Both the position numbers and the translations under genes were made by a program. A stretch of 36,575 bases of DNA from Chloroflexota bacterium (GTDB lineage Bacteria > Chloroflexota > Limnocylindria > Limnocylindrales > CSP1-4): assembly GCA_003169735.1 (NCBI GenBank), contig PNAP01000087.1, positions 1 to 36,575 on the forward strand. Reading direction: 5' to 3'. The notes beneath the pieces are model-generated. The model saw nothing but the letters and a program-made list of their open reading frames with translations. It made no database searches and was not told the DNA's origin. Of the stretch, positions 14,300 to 23,406 are shown in pieces; within the stretch, counting starts at the first letter, position 1, and each line of letters starts with the position of its first letter.

Positions 14300-16095
14300 T
14301 CCGCTTGCTGCGAACCTACCTGCGGCCGTACCGCCGTCAGCTCGTGCTCGTATTGACGCTCCTGCTCATCCAGGCCATCGCGAATCTCTACCTGCCTGAC
14401 CTGAACGCCAACATCATCAACAACGGCGTCGCCAAGGGCAACAACGACTACATCATCAGCGTCGGCGCGGTGATGCTGATCGTCACCTTCCTGCTCGCGG
14501 TGTGCTCCGTCATCGCCGTCTACTTTGGCGCCCGTGTGGCCATGGGATTCGGGCGTGACGTCCGTGGCGCCATCTTCCAGAAGGTCGAGAGCTTCTCGCA
14601 GGTCGAGGTCAACCGCTTCGGGACGGCGTCGCTCATCACGCGCAACACCAACGACGTCCAGCAGGTCCAGATGGTCGTCTTCATGGCCCTGACGGTGATC
14701 ATCCTGGCGCCGATCATGGGCATCGGCGGCATCATCATGGCCACGCAGCAGGACCTGCCGCTGTCCGGCCTGCTGATCGTGATCCTGCCGATCATGGCGC
14801 TCTTCATCGGGTTCGTGATGTCGCGGGCCATCCCGTTGTTCCGCGCCATGCAGGTCAAGATCGACCGCATCAATCAGGTCATGCGCGAGGCACTCGCCGG
14901 CGTGCGCGTCATCCGTGCCTTCGTACGCACGCGCCACGAAGAGGAGCGCTTCGACGGCGCCAACAAGGACCTGTTCGACACCGCCATCCGGGTCAATCGC
15001 CTGTTCGCGGTGACGCTGCCGATGATGATGGCCATCCTCAACCTGTCATCGGTCGCGGTGATGTGGTTCGGCGCTCAGCGCATCGACAGCGGCGCGATGC
15101 CGATCGGCAATCTCACCGCCTTCCTGACCTACCTGATGCAGATCCTCATGTCCGTCCTGATGGCGGTCTTCATGGTCATCTTCGTGCCGCGGGCGGCGGT
15201 CTCGGCCGATCGCATCAGCCAGGTCCTGGATACGGAACTGTCCATCCAGGATCCGCCGACGCCGATCATGCAGCCGACTCCCAGGGGCGCGCGCAGCGCG
15301 GGCGGCGCAACCGCCGGACCAGCCGCCCAACCGATGGCTCGCGGTCTCGGCACGGTCGAGTTCCGTAACGTCGAATTCCGTTATCCGGGCGCCGAACAGC
15401 CCGTGCTACGGGAGATCTCGTTCATCGCCGAACCCGGCCAGACGACGGCCATCGTCGGCAGCACCGGCAGTGGCAAGTCGACGCTCGTCAACCTCATCCC
15501 GCGCTTCTATGACGCGACCGGCGGGGCCGTGCTGGTAGACGGCATCGACGTCCGCGAGATGCGGCGCGAGGACCTGTGGGCGAAGATCGGGGTCATCCCC
15601 CAGGTCGCGTTCCTGTTCAGCGGCACGGTCGCCACGAACCTCCGCTTCGGCGACGAGGCTGCCACCGACGACGATCTATGGCACGCCCTCGACATCGCCC
15701 AGGGGCGAGAGTTCGTGTCGGAGATGGCGGCCGGGCTGGAGTCGCCCATCGACCAGGGCGGGACGAACGTGTCGGGCGGCCAGCGCCAGCGCCTCGCCAT
15801 CGCCCGGGCGCTCGTCAAGAATGCGGAGATCTTCATCTTCGACGACAGCTTCTCGGCGCTCGACTTCCGGACAGACGGCCGCTTGCGGGCCGCTCTCCAT
15901 CGCGAGCTGGCCTCGGCCACGGTCATCATCGTCGCCCAACGCGTCGGCACGATCATGAACGCCGACCGGATCGTGGTCATGGACGAGGGACGCGTCGTCG
16001 GTGTCGGCAAGCATGCCGAGCTGATCGAGAGCTGCGAGACCTATCGCGAGATCGTCTACTCCCAGCTGAGTCCGGCCGAGGCGAGCGCGGCATGA
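14296..16095 (+). CDS. Heterodimeric ABC exporter subunit with degenerate nucleotide site
   Basis: 599 residues. Six transmembrane helices occupy about residues 15-310, then a Pro/Ala/Gly linker and the nucleotide-binding domain. Walker A is GSTGSGKST (G388 onward), the Q-loop is IPQVAFLFSGT, the signature is the intact VSGGQRQR. The catalytic position after Walker B is Asp (D517 in FIFDDSFSALD) instead of Glu, and the H-loop is Gln (Q548 in VAQRVGT) instead of His. These are the marks of the non-catalytic half of TM287/288- or BmrCD-like heterodimers. The start is TTG at 14296, inside the MarR stop (TTGA). It pairs with the next gene product to export lipids or drugs. Confidence 0.92.
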   Translation: MIRLLRTYLRPYRRQLVLVLTLLLIQAIANLYLPDLNANIINNGVAKGNNDYIISVGAVMLIVTFLLAVCSVIAVYFGARVAMGFGRDVRGAIFQKVESFSQVEVNRFGTASLITRNTNDVQQVQMVVFMALTVIILAPIMGIGGIIMATQQDLPLSGLLIVILPIMALFIGFVMSRAIPLFRAMQVKIDRINQVMREALAGVRVIRAFVRTRHEEERFDGANKDLFDTAIRVNRLFAVTLPMMMAILNLSSVAVMWFGAQRIDSGAMPIGNLTAFLTYLMQILMSVLMAVFMVIFVPRAAVSADRISQVLDTELSIQDPPTPIMQPTPRGARSAGGATAGPAAQPMARGLGTVEFRNVEFRYPGAEQPVLREISFIAEPGQTTAIVGSTGSGKSTLVNLIPRFYDATGGAVLVDGIDVREMRREDLWAKIGVIPQVAFLFSGTVATNLRFGDEAATDDDLWHALDIAQGREFVSEMAAGLESPIDQGGTNVSGGQRQRLAIARALVKNAEIFIFDDSFSALDFRTDGRLRAALHRELASATVIIVAQRVGTIMNADRIVVMDEGRVVGVGKHAELIESCETYREIVYSQLSPAEASAA

Positions 16096-18146
16096 GCGGA
16101 CCAGGCCAGAACGGCAATGGCTCGGCGGGACGCCCGGCGATGCCCCCGCGGCCCACGGCCGGTGGTGCTCCTGCGGGCGGTGCCGGTGCCTTCGGTCCAG
16201 GCGGACGCCCGCCGATGCGCCGGGGCATGGGTCCCGGCGGGATGATGATGGGCGGGATGCCGCCAGAGAAGTCGAAGGACTTCCGGCGCTCGTTCGGCCG
16301 ACTCCTCGGGCGGCTGCGCCCGGAGCGCCTGCTGGTCGCGTTGGTGATGGTGCTCGCCATCGTGAGCGTGACGTTCGCCGTCCTCGGGCCACGCATCCTG
16401 GGCAACGCGACGAACCTCATCTTCGAGGGCTTCATCGGCAAGCAACTGCCCGCGGGCGCGACGCAGGCCCAGATCGAGGCCGGTCTCCGTGCCCAGGGCA
16501 ACGGTCAGGCGGCGGACCTGCTCTCCGGCATGCACGTCACGCCGGGCGTCGGCATCGACTTCGGAGCGCTCGGCGGCATCCTGCTGCTGCTCATCGTGGT
16601 CTTCGTCATCAGTGCGCTCTTCAGCTGGGGCCAGTCGTACATCATGGCCGGCGTCACGCAGCGGACCGTCTACCGACTGCGCCGCGAGGTCGACGAGAAG
16701 CTCGGCAAGCTGCCGCTCAAGTATTTCGACGATCACAGCCGCGGTGACGTGCTGAGCCGCGTCACGAACGACATCGACAACATCGGCCAGACGCTCCAGC
16801 AGAGCCTCACCCAGCTGATCACATCGGTCTTCACGGTCATCGGCGTGCTGATCATGATGCTGCTCGTCAGCCCGCTGCTGGCAGCCATCTCGCTCCTGGC
16901 CGTGCCGGCATCGATCGTCGTGACCATCCTCATCGCCAAGCGTTCGCAGAAGCAGTTCGCCGTCCAGTGGGCCTCGACCGGCGCCCTCAACGGGCATGTC
17001 GAGGAGATGCACACCGGCCACAACATCGTGACCGTCTTCGGCCGCCAGAAGGAATCGATCGCCAAGTTCGAGACGGAGAACGCTCGGCTTTATCACGCGA
17101 GCTACCGCGCGCAGTTCATCTCCGGCATCATCCAGCCGGCGATGAGCTTCATCGCCAATCTCAACTACGTGGCCATCGCCGTCATCGGCGGCCTGCGCGT
17201 CGCGTCGGGCCAGATGTCCCTCGGCGATGTCGTCGCGTTCATCCAGTATTCGCGCCAGTTCACCCAGCCCATCGTCCAGGCCGCCAGCATCATCAACGTG
17301 TTGCAGTCAGCGGTCGCCTCTGCCGAGCGCGTCTTCGAGCTGCTTGACGAGGCCGAGGAGGTGCCCGAGACGACCGAACCGCGCCACCTGCCGTCGGTCG
17401 TCGGCCATGTCGTCTTCGACGACGTTTCCTTCCGCTACCTGCCGGACAAGCCGCTCATCGAGGACCTCAGCCTGGTCGCGCAGCCGGGCGACACGGTCGC
17501 AATCGTCGGCCCGACCGGCGCCGGCAAGACCACGCTGGTGAACCTGCTGATGCGCTTCTACGAGATCGACGATGGACGCATCACCGTCGACGGCATCGAC
17601 ACGCGCGAGTTGACGCGTGATGAGCTGCGTCGCACGTTCGGCATGGTCCTCCAGGACGCGTGGCTGTTCCACGGCACGATCCGCGAGAACATCGCGTACG
17701 GCAAAGAGGATGCCACCGAAGACCAGGTCGTGGCCGCCGCCGAAGCTGCCCATGTCGACCACTTCGTGCGCACCCTGCCTGAGGGCTACGACACCGTCAT
17801 CGACGACGATGCCACGAACCTGTCACAGGGCGAGAAGCAGCTCCTGACCATCGCTCGTGCCTTCCTTGCCGACCCGCAGATCCTCATCCTCGACGAGGCT
17901 ACGAGCTCCGTCGACACGCGCACCGAAGTGCTCATCCAGCGGGCGATGTCGAAGCTGATGGAAGGTCGTACGACCTTCGTCATCGCGCATCGGCTCTCGA
18001 CCATCCGCGACGCCGACACCATCCTGGTCATGGATCACGGCCGGATCATCGAGACGGGCACGCACGAGGCGCTGCTCGCGCAGCGTGGCTTCTACTACGA
18101 CCTGTACAACAGCCAGTTCGTGGAACCGCTCGGCGAGGCCGCCTAG
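16092..18146 (+). CDS. Heterodimeric ABC exporter subunit with catalytic nucleotide site
   Basis: 684 residues from the ATG at 16092, overlapping the previous stop as ATGA. A Gly/Pro/Met-rich N-terminus of about 60 residues (PRPTAGGAPAGG, GPGGMMMGGMPP) precedes six transmembrane helices, with an extra outer loop of about 50 residues between helices 1 and 2. The nucleotide-binding domain has Walker A GPTGAGKTT (G473 onward), Q-loop VLQDAWLFHGT, signature LSQGEKQ, Walker B with catalytic Glu E602 (LILDEATSSVD) and H-loop H633 (IAHRLSTI). All catalytic residues are present, complementing the degenerate partner; the signature here (LSQGE) is the variant one and faces the partner's degenerate Walker B, as in known heterodimers. 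Confidence 0.93.
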   Translation: MSGPGQNGNGSAGRPAMPPRPTAGGAPAGGAGAFGPGGRPPMRRGMGPGGMMMGGMPPEKSKDFRRSFGRLLGRLRPERLLVALVMVLAIVSVTFAVLGPRILGNATNLIFEGFIGKQLPAGATQAQIEAGLRAQGNGQAADLLSGMHVTPGVGIDFGALGGILLLLIVVFVISALFSWGQSYIMAGVTQRTVYRLRREVDEKLGKLPLKYFDDHSRGDVLSRVTNDIDNIGQTLQQSLTQLITSVFTVIGVLIMMLLVSPLLAAISLLAVPASIVVTILIAKRSQKQFAVQWASTGALNGHVEEMHTGHNIVTVFGRQKESIAKFETENARLYHASYRAQFISGIIQPAMSFIANLNYVAIAVIGGLRVASGQMSLGDVVAFIQYSRQFTQPIVQAASIINVLQSAVASAERVFELLDEAEEVPETTEPRHLPSVVGHVVFDDVSFRYLPDKPLIEDLSLVAQPGDTVAIVGPTGAGKTTLVNLLMRFYEIDDGRITVDGIDTRELTRDELRRTFGMVLQDAWLFHGTIRENIAYGKEDATEDQVVAAAEAAHVDHFVRTLPEGYDTVIDDDATNLSQGEKQLLTIARAFLADPQILILDEATSSVDTRTEVLIQRAMSKLMEGRTTFVIAHRLSTIRDADTILVMDHGRIIETGTHEALLAQRGFYYDLYNSQFVEPLGEAA

Positions 18147-18168
18147 AGCGCGGTCCGGTGGGAGGCCA

Positions 18169-18250
18169 GTCGGTCGCCGGGAACGGCCCGTTCGGCACTG
18201 GTAAGTGCCGTTGCGAGGCGCTGACCATGAGGCGTTCGCTGGCGACCGAC
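18169..18250 (+). promoter_or_regulatory. Structured leader upstream of asnA (10-bp closing stem, inner hairpins)
   Basis: GTCGGTCGCC (18169-18178) and GGCGACCGAC (18241-18250) form a perfect 10-bp stem closing a 62-base region. Inside are a perfect 7-bp hairpin, CGGCACT (18193-18199) with AGTGCCG (18204-18210) and loop GGTA, and a small 4-bp hairpin (18182-18192). The asnA ribosome-binding site (GAGGAGGAA) follows 22 bases later. It does not match tRNA or T-box features known to me. It could be a cis-regulatory leader of asnA or the terminator region of the ABC operon. Confidence 0.4.
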
Positions 18251-18284
18251 CGTCCGGCCGGTGCCGCCCTCGAGGAGGAACGCC

Positions 18285-19436
18285 ATGTCCGCAACGATGC
18301 TGTCCGCCCGCAAGGAGGCCGACCTGGCCGGGCCGGGCATCGGTGACTACACCGAGCTGGAGAAGGTGCTTCCGACCGATTACCACTCGCTGCTGACGCC
18401 GCGTGAGACGCAGGAAGCGATGTTCGCCGTCAAGGCGTTCATCGAGGCAGGCCTGTGCCGAGAACTGAACCTGAGCATGGTCCAGGTGCCGCTCATCGTC
18501 GACGTGGAGTCGGGCGTCAACGACATGCTCGACCGCGACGGGTCACGCACACCGATCACCTTCCACATCGCCAACGATCACGACCAGCACCCGATCGATG
18601 CCCAGGTCGTCCAGGCGGCGACGAAGTGGAAGCGTGCCGCGCTGGCCCAGTTCGGTATGGGCGTCGGCGAAGGCCTGTGCACCGACATGCGGGCGGTACG
18701 CAAGGACTATTTCCTCGACCACGATCACAGCGTCTATGTCGACCAGTGGGACTGGGAGCAGGTCATCACCGCCGAGGAGCGCGACTTGGCGTATCTGCAG
18801 GGCGTGGTGCGCGCTATCTGGCGCGTCCTGCGCGGCGCCGAGGCCCACGTGCAGGAGTCGTTCCCCCAACTGCACACCGATCGGTACCCGGATCTGCCGG
18901 AGGAGCTGACCTTCATCCACGCGGAGGATCTCCTGGCGCGCTACCCCGACCTGCCGCGCAAGCAGCGCGAGACGCTCATCCTCCAGGAATTCCCGGCCGT
19001 CTTCATCATCGGCATCGGCTGGACGCTCGATGACGGCTACCCGCACGAGATGCGCGCCGCCGACTACGACGACTGGGTGACCGAGACGGTCAGCGCCGAC
19101 GGACGCCCGATGCATGGCCTGAACGGCGACATCCTGGTCTGGAACCCGGTCACGCGACGCCGCCACGAGTTGACCTCGATGGGCATCCGCGTCAACGCCG
19201 AAACACTCCGGAAGCAGCTCGAGATCACCGGTCAGCTGGACTGGCTGCGACTGCCCTACCACCGGGGCATCGCCAACGGGACCCTGCCGCTGAGCATCGG
19301 TGGCGGCATCGGCCAATCACGCACGCAGATGCTCCTGCTCAAGAAGGCACACCTCGGCGAGGTCAGTGTCAGCGTCTGGCCGAAGGTCCTGAAGGAGATG
19401 TGCGCCGCCCATGACATCCATGTCATCGACGCGTGA
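18285..19436 (+). CDS. asnA: Aspartate-ammonia ligase (AsnA-type asparagine synthetase)
   Basis: 383 residues from the ATG at 18285 with GAGGAGGAA upstream. The enzyme makes asparagine from aspartate, ammonia and ATP and has a class II aminoacyl-tRNA synthetase-like fold. Family motifs seen in order: SGVNDML, K-W-K-R, YTDM-like CTDMRAVRKD, HSVYVDQWDWE, LLARYPDLPRKQRE, GYPHEMRAADYDDW, LNGDILVWNPV, SMGIRV and GGGIGQSRTQ. It is longer than E. coli AsnA (330 residues), mainly at the N-terminus (about 40 residues) and C-terminus. The usual H-S-L-A-K-W-K-R motif reads Q-A-A-T-K-W-K-R here, changing a conserved His-Ser pair. A structured leader lies upstream and a malic enzyme gene follows immediately. 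Confidence 0.88.
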   Translation: MSATMLSARKEADLAGPGIGDYTELEKVLPTDYHSLLTPRETQEAMFAVKAFIEAGLCRELNLSMVQVPLIVDVESGVNDMLDRDGSRTPITFHIANDHDQHPIDAQVVQAATKWKRAALAQFGMGVGEGLCTDMRAVRKDYFLDHDHSVYVDQWDWEQVITAEERDLAYLQGVVRAIWRVLRGAEAHVQESFPQLHTDRYPDLPEELTFIHAEDLLARYPDLPRKQRETLILQEFPAVFIIGIGWTLDDGYPHEMRAADYDDWVTETVSADGRPMHGLNGDILVWNPVTRRRHELTSMGIRVNAETLRKQLEITGQLDWLRLPYHRGIANGTLPLSIGGGIGQSRTQMLLLKKAHLGEVSVSVWPKVLKEMCAAHDIHVIDA

Positions 19437-19443
19437 TGGGCTG

Positions 19444-21153
19444 ATGGACGCGCCGACGGCGAGCCCAGGCGACCTTGAAGCGCCGCGCGGGAGCCGCGTG
19501 GTCCGCCAGCGTGGCCGCGACCTCATCGGGCAGCCGCTGCTGTACAAGGGCACCGCCTTCACCGAGGCGGAGCGCGACGCGTTCGGCCTGCGCGGGCTCC
19601 TGCCCGCGCGCGTCACGATCATCGAGGAGCAGATGGCGCTCGAGCTGGAGCATATCCGGCGAAAGCCCGACGACCTCGAGCGCTACATCGGCCTGGCGGC
19701 GCTCCATGATCGCAACGAGACGCTCTTCTATCGCGTCCTCGCCGAGAACCTCGAGGAGTTCCTGCCCATCGTCTACACGCCCACGGTGGGCCGCGCCTGT
19801 CAGGAATTCAGCCACATCATGCGGTGGCCGCGCGGCGTGTGGATCACGCCGGACGACGTCGGCCGCATCGACGGCATCCTGCGCGGCGCGGCCGACAGCG
19901 GCATCCGCCTCGTCGTCGTGACCGACAACGAACGCATCCTGGGACTCGGCGACCAGGGTGCCGGGGGCATGGCCATCCCGACCGGCAAGCTCGCTCTGTA
20001 CACGGCTGCGGCCGGCATCTATCCGGCCTGGACGCTGCCGGTCTCGCTCGATGTCGGCACCGATCGTGCGGACCTGCTGGTCGATCCGCTTTACCTCGGC
20101 TATCGCGCGCCGCGCCTGCGCGGTCCGGCCTACGACGAGGTGGTCGAGGCGTTCGTCGGCGCGATCCGGCGGGTCTTCCCGGCGGCGGTCGTCCAATGGG
20201 AGGACTTCAAACAGCACAACGCGCTTCGCATCCTGGAGCGTTACCGCCATCGCCTGACGAGTTTCAACGACGACATCCAGGGCACCGGCGCCGTCGTCCT
20301 TGCCGGCCTGCTCGCGGCGCGGCGGGACGATGGCGAACTCGCGACCGACCGGTTCCTCTTCATCGGCGCGGGTGCGGCCGGCCAGGGCATCGCGAATCTG
20401 CTGCGTCGGGAACTCGCCTGCGGCGCATCGGCGGACGGCGGCGCGCCGGCCTTCGCCATGATGGATCGGGGTGGCCTGGTTCACATCGAGCGCCAGAACG
20501 TGCCCGACGATCTGCGCCCATTCGCGGTCGACCCCGCCTGGTTCGTCCAGGCCGGACTGAGCGAGGCCGAGTTCGTCGATCCGGTGGCCGTCGCGCGGAC
20601 GCTTCAAGCGTCGGTGCTGATCGGGACGACCGGCAGCCGCGGAGCGTTCTCGGAGGCGCTCGTGCGCGAGGTGGCCGGACGCGCCCGGGTGCCGATCGTG
20701 ATGCCACTCTCGAATCCAGGCGACCGTTCGGAGGCGCAGCCAGACGACATCATGGCCTGGACCGGCGGTCGGGCATTGGTCGCCACCGGCAGCCCGAGCG
20801 GAGATGTGCGGGTCGACGGTGGCACGCGCACCATCGGTCAGGCCAACAACGTCTTCATCTTCCCCGGCGTTGGCCTGGCGGCTATCGTCGCCGAGGCGCG
20901 CGAAGTGACCGACGATGCATTCCTCATCGCCGCGCACGAGCTCGCATCGCTGGTGCATCCGGAGCGGCTCGCACGCGGAGCCATCTACCCGCCCATCGCC
21001 GAACTGCGCCCTGCTGCGCGGGCCATCGCCGTGGCCGTCGTCCGCGACCTGCGGGACAGCGGCTACGGCAGGCAGTACCGAGACGATGAGATCGAGCCGG
21101 CGGTCGACCGGGCGATCTGGTGGCCGGAGTACCAGCCGTACATCCCGGGGTGA
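19444..21153 (+). CDS. NAD(P)-dependent malic enzyme
   Basis: 569 residues if the ATG at 19444 is used; in-frame ATGs at 19411 and 19420 would overlap asnA and cannot be excluded (an AGGAG lies 13 bases before 19411). The protein converts malate to pyruvate and CO2. Family motifs in order: NETLFYRVLAENLEEFLP, IVYTPTVGRACQEFS, GLGDQGAGGMAIPTGKLALY, the metal/malate site WEDFKQHNALRILERY followed by SFNDDIQGTGAVVLAGLL, the nucleotide-binding FIGAGAAGQGIANLL, and MPLSNP. The length fits the about 560-residue MaeA/SfcA-type enzymes. It lies 7 bases after asnA, so both are probably one transcript linking C4-acid metabolism to asparagine supply. Confidence 0.93.
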   Translation: MDAPTASPGDLEAPRGSRVVRQRGRDLIGQPLLYKGTAFTEAERDAFGLRGLLPARVTIIEEQMALELEHIRRKPDDLERYIGLAALHDRNETLFYRVLAENLEEFLPIVYTPTVGRACQEFSHIMRWPRGVWITPDDVGRIDGILRGAADSGIRLVVVTDNERILGLGDQGAGGMAIPTGKLALYTAAAGIYPAWTLPVSLDVGTDRADLLVDPLYLGYRAPRLRGPAYDEVVEAFVGAIRRVFPAAVVQWEDFKQHNALRILERYRHRLTSFNDDIQGTGAVVLAGLLAARRDDGELATDRFLFIGAGAAGQGIANLLRRELACGASADGGAPAFAMMDRGGLVHIERQNVPDDLRPFAVDPAWFVQAGLSEAEFVDPVAVARTLQASVLIGTTGSRGAFSEALVREVAGRARVPIVMPLSNPGDRSEAQPDDIMAWTGGRALVATGSPSGDVRVDGGTRTIGQANNVFIFPGVGLAAIVAEAREVTDDAFLIAAHELASLVHPERLARGAIYPPIAELRPAARAIAVAVVRDLRDSGYGRQYRDDEIEPAVDRAIWWPEYQPYIPG

Positions 21154-21214
21154 CCCGGAAGGACTGCACGGGTTCGTAACCGTTCGGACAGCCTGTGCCG
21201 CGGATACTCGCGGC

Positions 21215-21358
21215 ATGACAGTTCGAACCGAGATCCGCTTCACCCCGTCGCTGCCGCGCTCGGGCCGGCGGATCTCGCGTTTCGTGGCCATCGGCATCGC
21301 CAGCACGCGCCAGCCATCTCGTCAAGCGCCGCTCGGCGCTGAAGGAGTCGCCCGGTGA
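21215..21358 (+). CDS. Possible 47-residue Arg-rich leader ORF
   Basis: ATG at 21215 follows GATACT (21203-21208) by 6 bases, the leaderless layout seen elsewhere in this window. The frame encodes 47 residues with nine arginines (RSGRRISR core) and stops at 21358, overlapping the GTG of the glycosyltransferase by 4 bases (GTGA). No family is recognised. It could be a coupled leader peptide or a chance frame. Confidence 0.27.
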   Translation: MTVRTEIRFTPSLPRSGRRISRFVAIGIASTRQPSRQAPLGAEGVAR

Positions 21359-23372
21359 CCACCGTCGCTCGCCCGCGCCTGGGCTATACGCTTCGCCGGG
21401 TCCATCCGGCAGCGACGGCGCAGGCCCTGATCCGCGGATCGATCCGCGATGAAGCGTGGGTGCGCCCGGCACTGCTCGGCGTGACCGCGCTCGCGGCGGT
21501 CATCTACGTCTGGAACCTGACCGTCAACGGGTACGCCAACACGTACTACTCCGCGGCGGCGCTGGCTGCCAGCAAGGACTGGGCGGCGTGGTTCTTCGGC
21601 TCGATCGATGCCTCGAACTTCATCACCGTCGACAAGCCACCGCTGTCGACGATGATCATGGGCCTGTCGGTGCGGGCCTTCGGGTTGAGCTCATGGAGCA
21701 TCCTCCTGCCCGAGGCGCTGATGGGCGTGGCCTCGGTCCTCGTCCTGTACCGGGCGGTGCGTCGCTCGTTCGGGGCGGCTGCCGGGCTCATCGCCGCGCT
21801 CGTCCTGGCGGTCACGCCCGTCGCCGCCCTCATGTTCCGGTTCGACAACCCGGACGCGCTGTTGACGCTGCTCCTGGTCAGTGCCGCATGGGCCTTCCTG
21901 AAGGCGCTCGAAGATGGTCGCCTCCGCTGGGTCATCGTGGCCGCGGCGCTCGTCGGGTTCGGCTTCCTGACCAAGTACCTGCAGGCATATCTGGTGCTGC
22001 CCGCTTTCATCTTCACGTACGCCATCGCAGCGCCGGGATCCTGGCGCCGCCGCCTGGGCCATCTGTCGGTGGCGGGTGCCGTGGTCCTCGTCAGCAGTGG
22101 CTGGTGGGTCGCCATCGTCGAGGCCATCCCCGCCTCGATGCGGCCGTTCATCGGCGGCAGCACCAACAACAGCGTCCTCGACCTGATCTTCGGCTATGAC
22201 GGCCTGGGCAGGATCTTCGGTGGCTCGGGCGGCCAGGGCGCGCCCGCTGGCGGCGGCGGGGGTTCGGTGGTGAGACTGGCATCCTGCGGCTCGCCAACGC
22301 CGAGTTCGCGACGCAGATCGCGTGGCTGCTCCCGTTCGCCGGCCTGGCGCTGGTCAGCGGGTTGCTCATCCGCGGTCGCGCGGCGCGGACCGATCGTGCC
22401 CGCGCCGGCTACCTCGTGTGGGGCCTGTGGCTCGGCGTGACGGCGCTCGTCTTCAGCTTCATGGGTGGCATCATCCACTCCTACTACAGCATCGTGCTGG
22501 CGCCGGCCATCGGCGCGCTCGTCGGTGCCGGCCTGGTCGAGCTGTGGCGCCTGCGGGAACGATCCGTATGGGGCGGGCTGGTCCTCGGTGCGGGCATCGT
22601 GGCCACGGCCTGGTGGTCGGCCCAGCTGCTGGACAGCACGCCGACGTTCATGCCAGGGCTCTCCATCGGCATCATCGCGATCGGCGTCGCCGCGGCGGTG
22701 GTGCTGGCCGTGCCGGTGGCACACGAGGTGCCTTGGATGGCGCGGGCGGCCGTCGTGCTCGGCCTCGTGGCCATGGTCGCAGGTCCGGCGGCGTCCACGC
22801 TGTACACCATCAACACGGGCTACTCGGGTTCCATCGTCTCGGCCGGGCCGACCGTCACGGACGCGCAGAACGGCGGCGGAATCGGATTCGCCGGTGGTGG
22901 GCCGGGCGCCGGGCTCGGTGGTCCTGGGTTCGGTGGCACCCAGCCGCCCGGATCCGGTGGGGCGCCGGGTGGCGGCACGGCCGGTGGTGGAGCCCCGATC
23001 GGCGGCGCGGTCGGCGGCCAGAACGGCGCCGACTCTGCCCTGACGAGCTACCTCGTCGCGAATAGGGGCAGTGCCACGTGGATCGTCGCGACCAGCGGCT
23101 CGGGCAGCGCCGCGTCGATCGAGCTCGCCACAGGCGAGGCAGTGATGGCGATGGGCGGCTTCAACGGCAGCGATCCGGCGCCGACGCTCGACGAGCTCAA
23201 GGCCGACGTGGCGTCGGGTCAGTTGCGCTATGTCCTGATCGATGGGCAGGGCGGAGGCCCAGGCGGTGGGTCGAGCGACGTGACAAGCTGGGTCGAGGCC
23301 AACGGGACGGTCGTCGACTACGGCAGCACGGCTGGCGGCGCCCTATACGACCTCACGGCCGCTGGAGGCTGA
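21355..23372 (+). pseudogene. Family-39-type membrane glycosyltransferase, frameshifted in a G run
   Basis: GTG at 21355 has GAAGGAG 7 bases upstream. The first frame encodes about 302 residues with the polyprenyl-sugar glycosyltransferase pattern: an outer-loop acidic motif in VDKPPLSTMIMGLSVRAFGL, multiple membrane helices and RFDNPDALLTLLL. At a five-G run (22258-22262) inside a Gly-rich linker the coding sense moves by -1: downstream the other frame reads FGGETGILRLANAEF, HSYYSIVLAPAIGAL, further helices, a long Gly-rich linker and a soluble C-terminal domain (ALTSYLVANRGSATWIVAT, GEAVMAMGGFNGSDPAPTLD), ending at 23372. In the original frame the protein would stop at 22440. The gene would add sugars from a lipid carrier at the membrane. 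The downstream frame is intact for over 1.1 kb, so the shift is recent, an assembly error, phase variation or programmed. Confidence 0.8.
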
Positions 23373-23380
23373 AGCCGAAC

Positions 23381-23406
23381 CCCGGCGAAGTCGATCTAGC
23401 GCCGGG
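23381..23406. terminator. Hairpin at convergent gene ends, stop codon in loop
   Basis: CCCGGCG (23381-23387) and CGCCGGG (23400-23406) form a perfect 7-bp stem with a 12-base loop that contains the TAG stop of the minus-strand permease (23396-23398). It lies 8 bases after the glycosyltransferase stop, so it could end both transcripts. No T-tract. Confidence 0.4.

Noticed and set aside
18169-18250. 82-base stem-loop region as a tRNA or T-box
   Set aside because: The closing stem is 10 bp, the arm lengths and loops do not fit a tRNA, and no T-box consensus is seen.
21215-21240. GTTCGAACC near 21228 as a tRNA T-arm
   Set aside because: No acceptor, D or anticodon stems can be formed around it.
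22860-23030. Gly-rich run in the glycosyltransferase as a tandem DNA repeat
   Set aside because: The bases are not periodic enough; it is a low-complexity protein linker coded by mixed Gly codons.
22362-23372. A separate membrane protein gene starting at 22362
   Set aside because: Its N-terminal part continues in frame upstream to the G run and completes the family-39 glycosyltransferase; it is the 3' portion of that gene.
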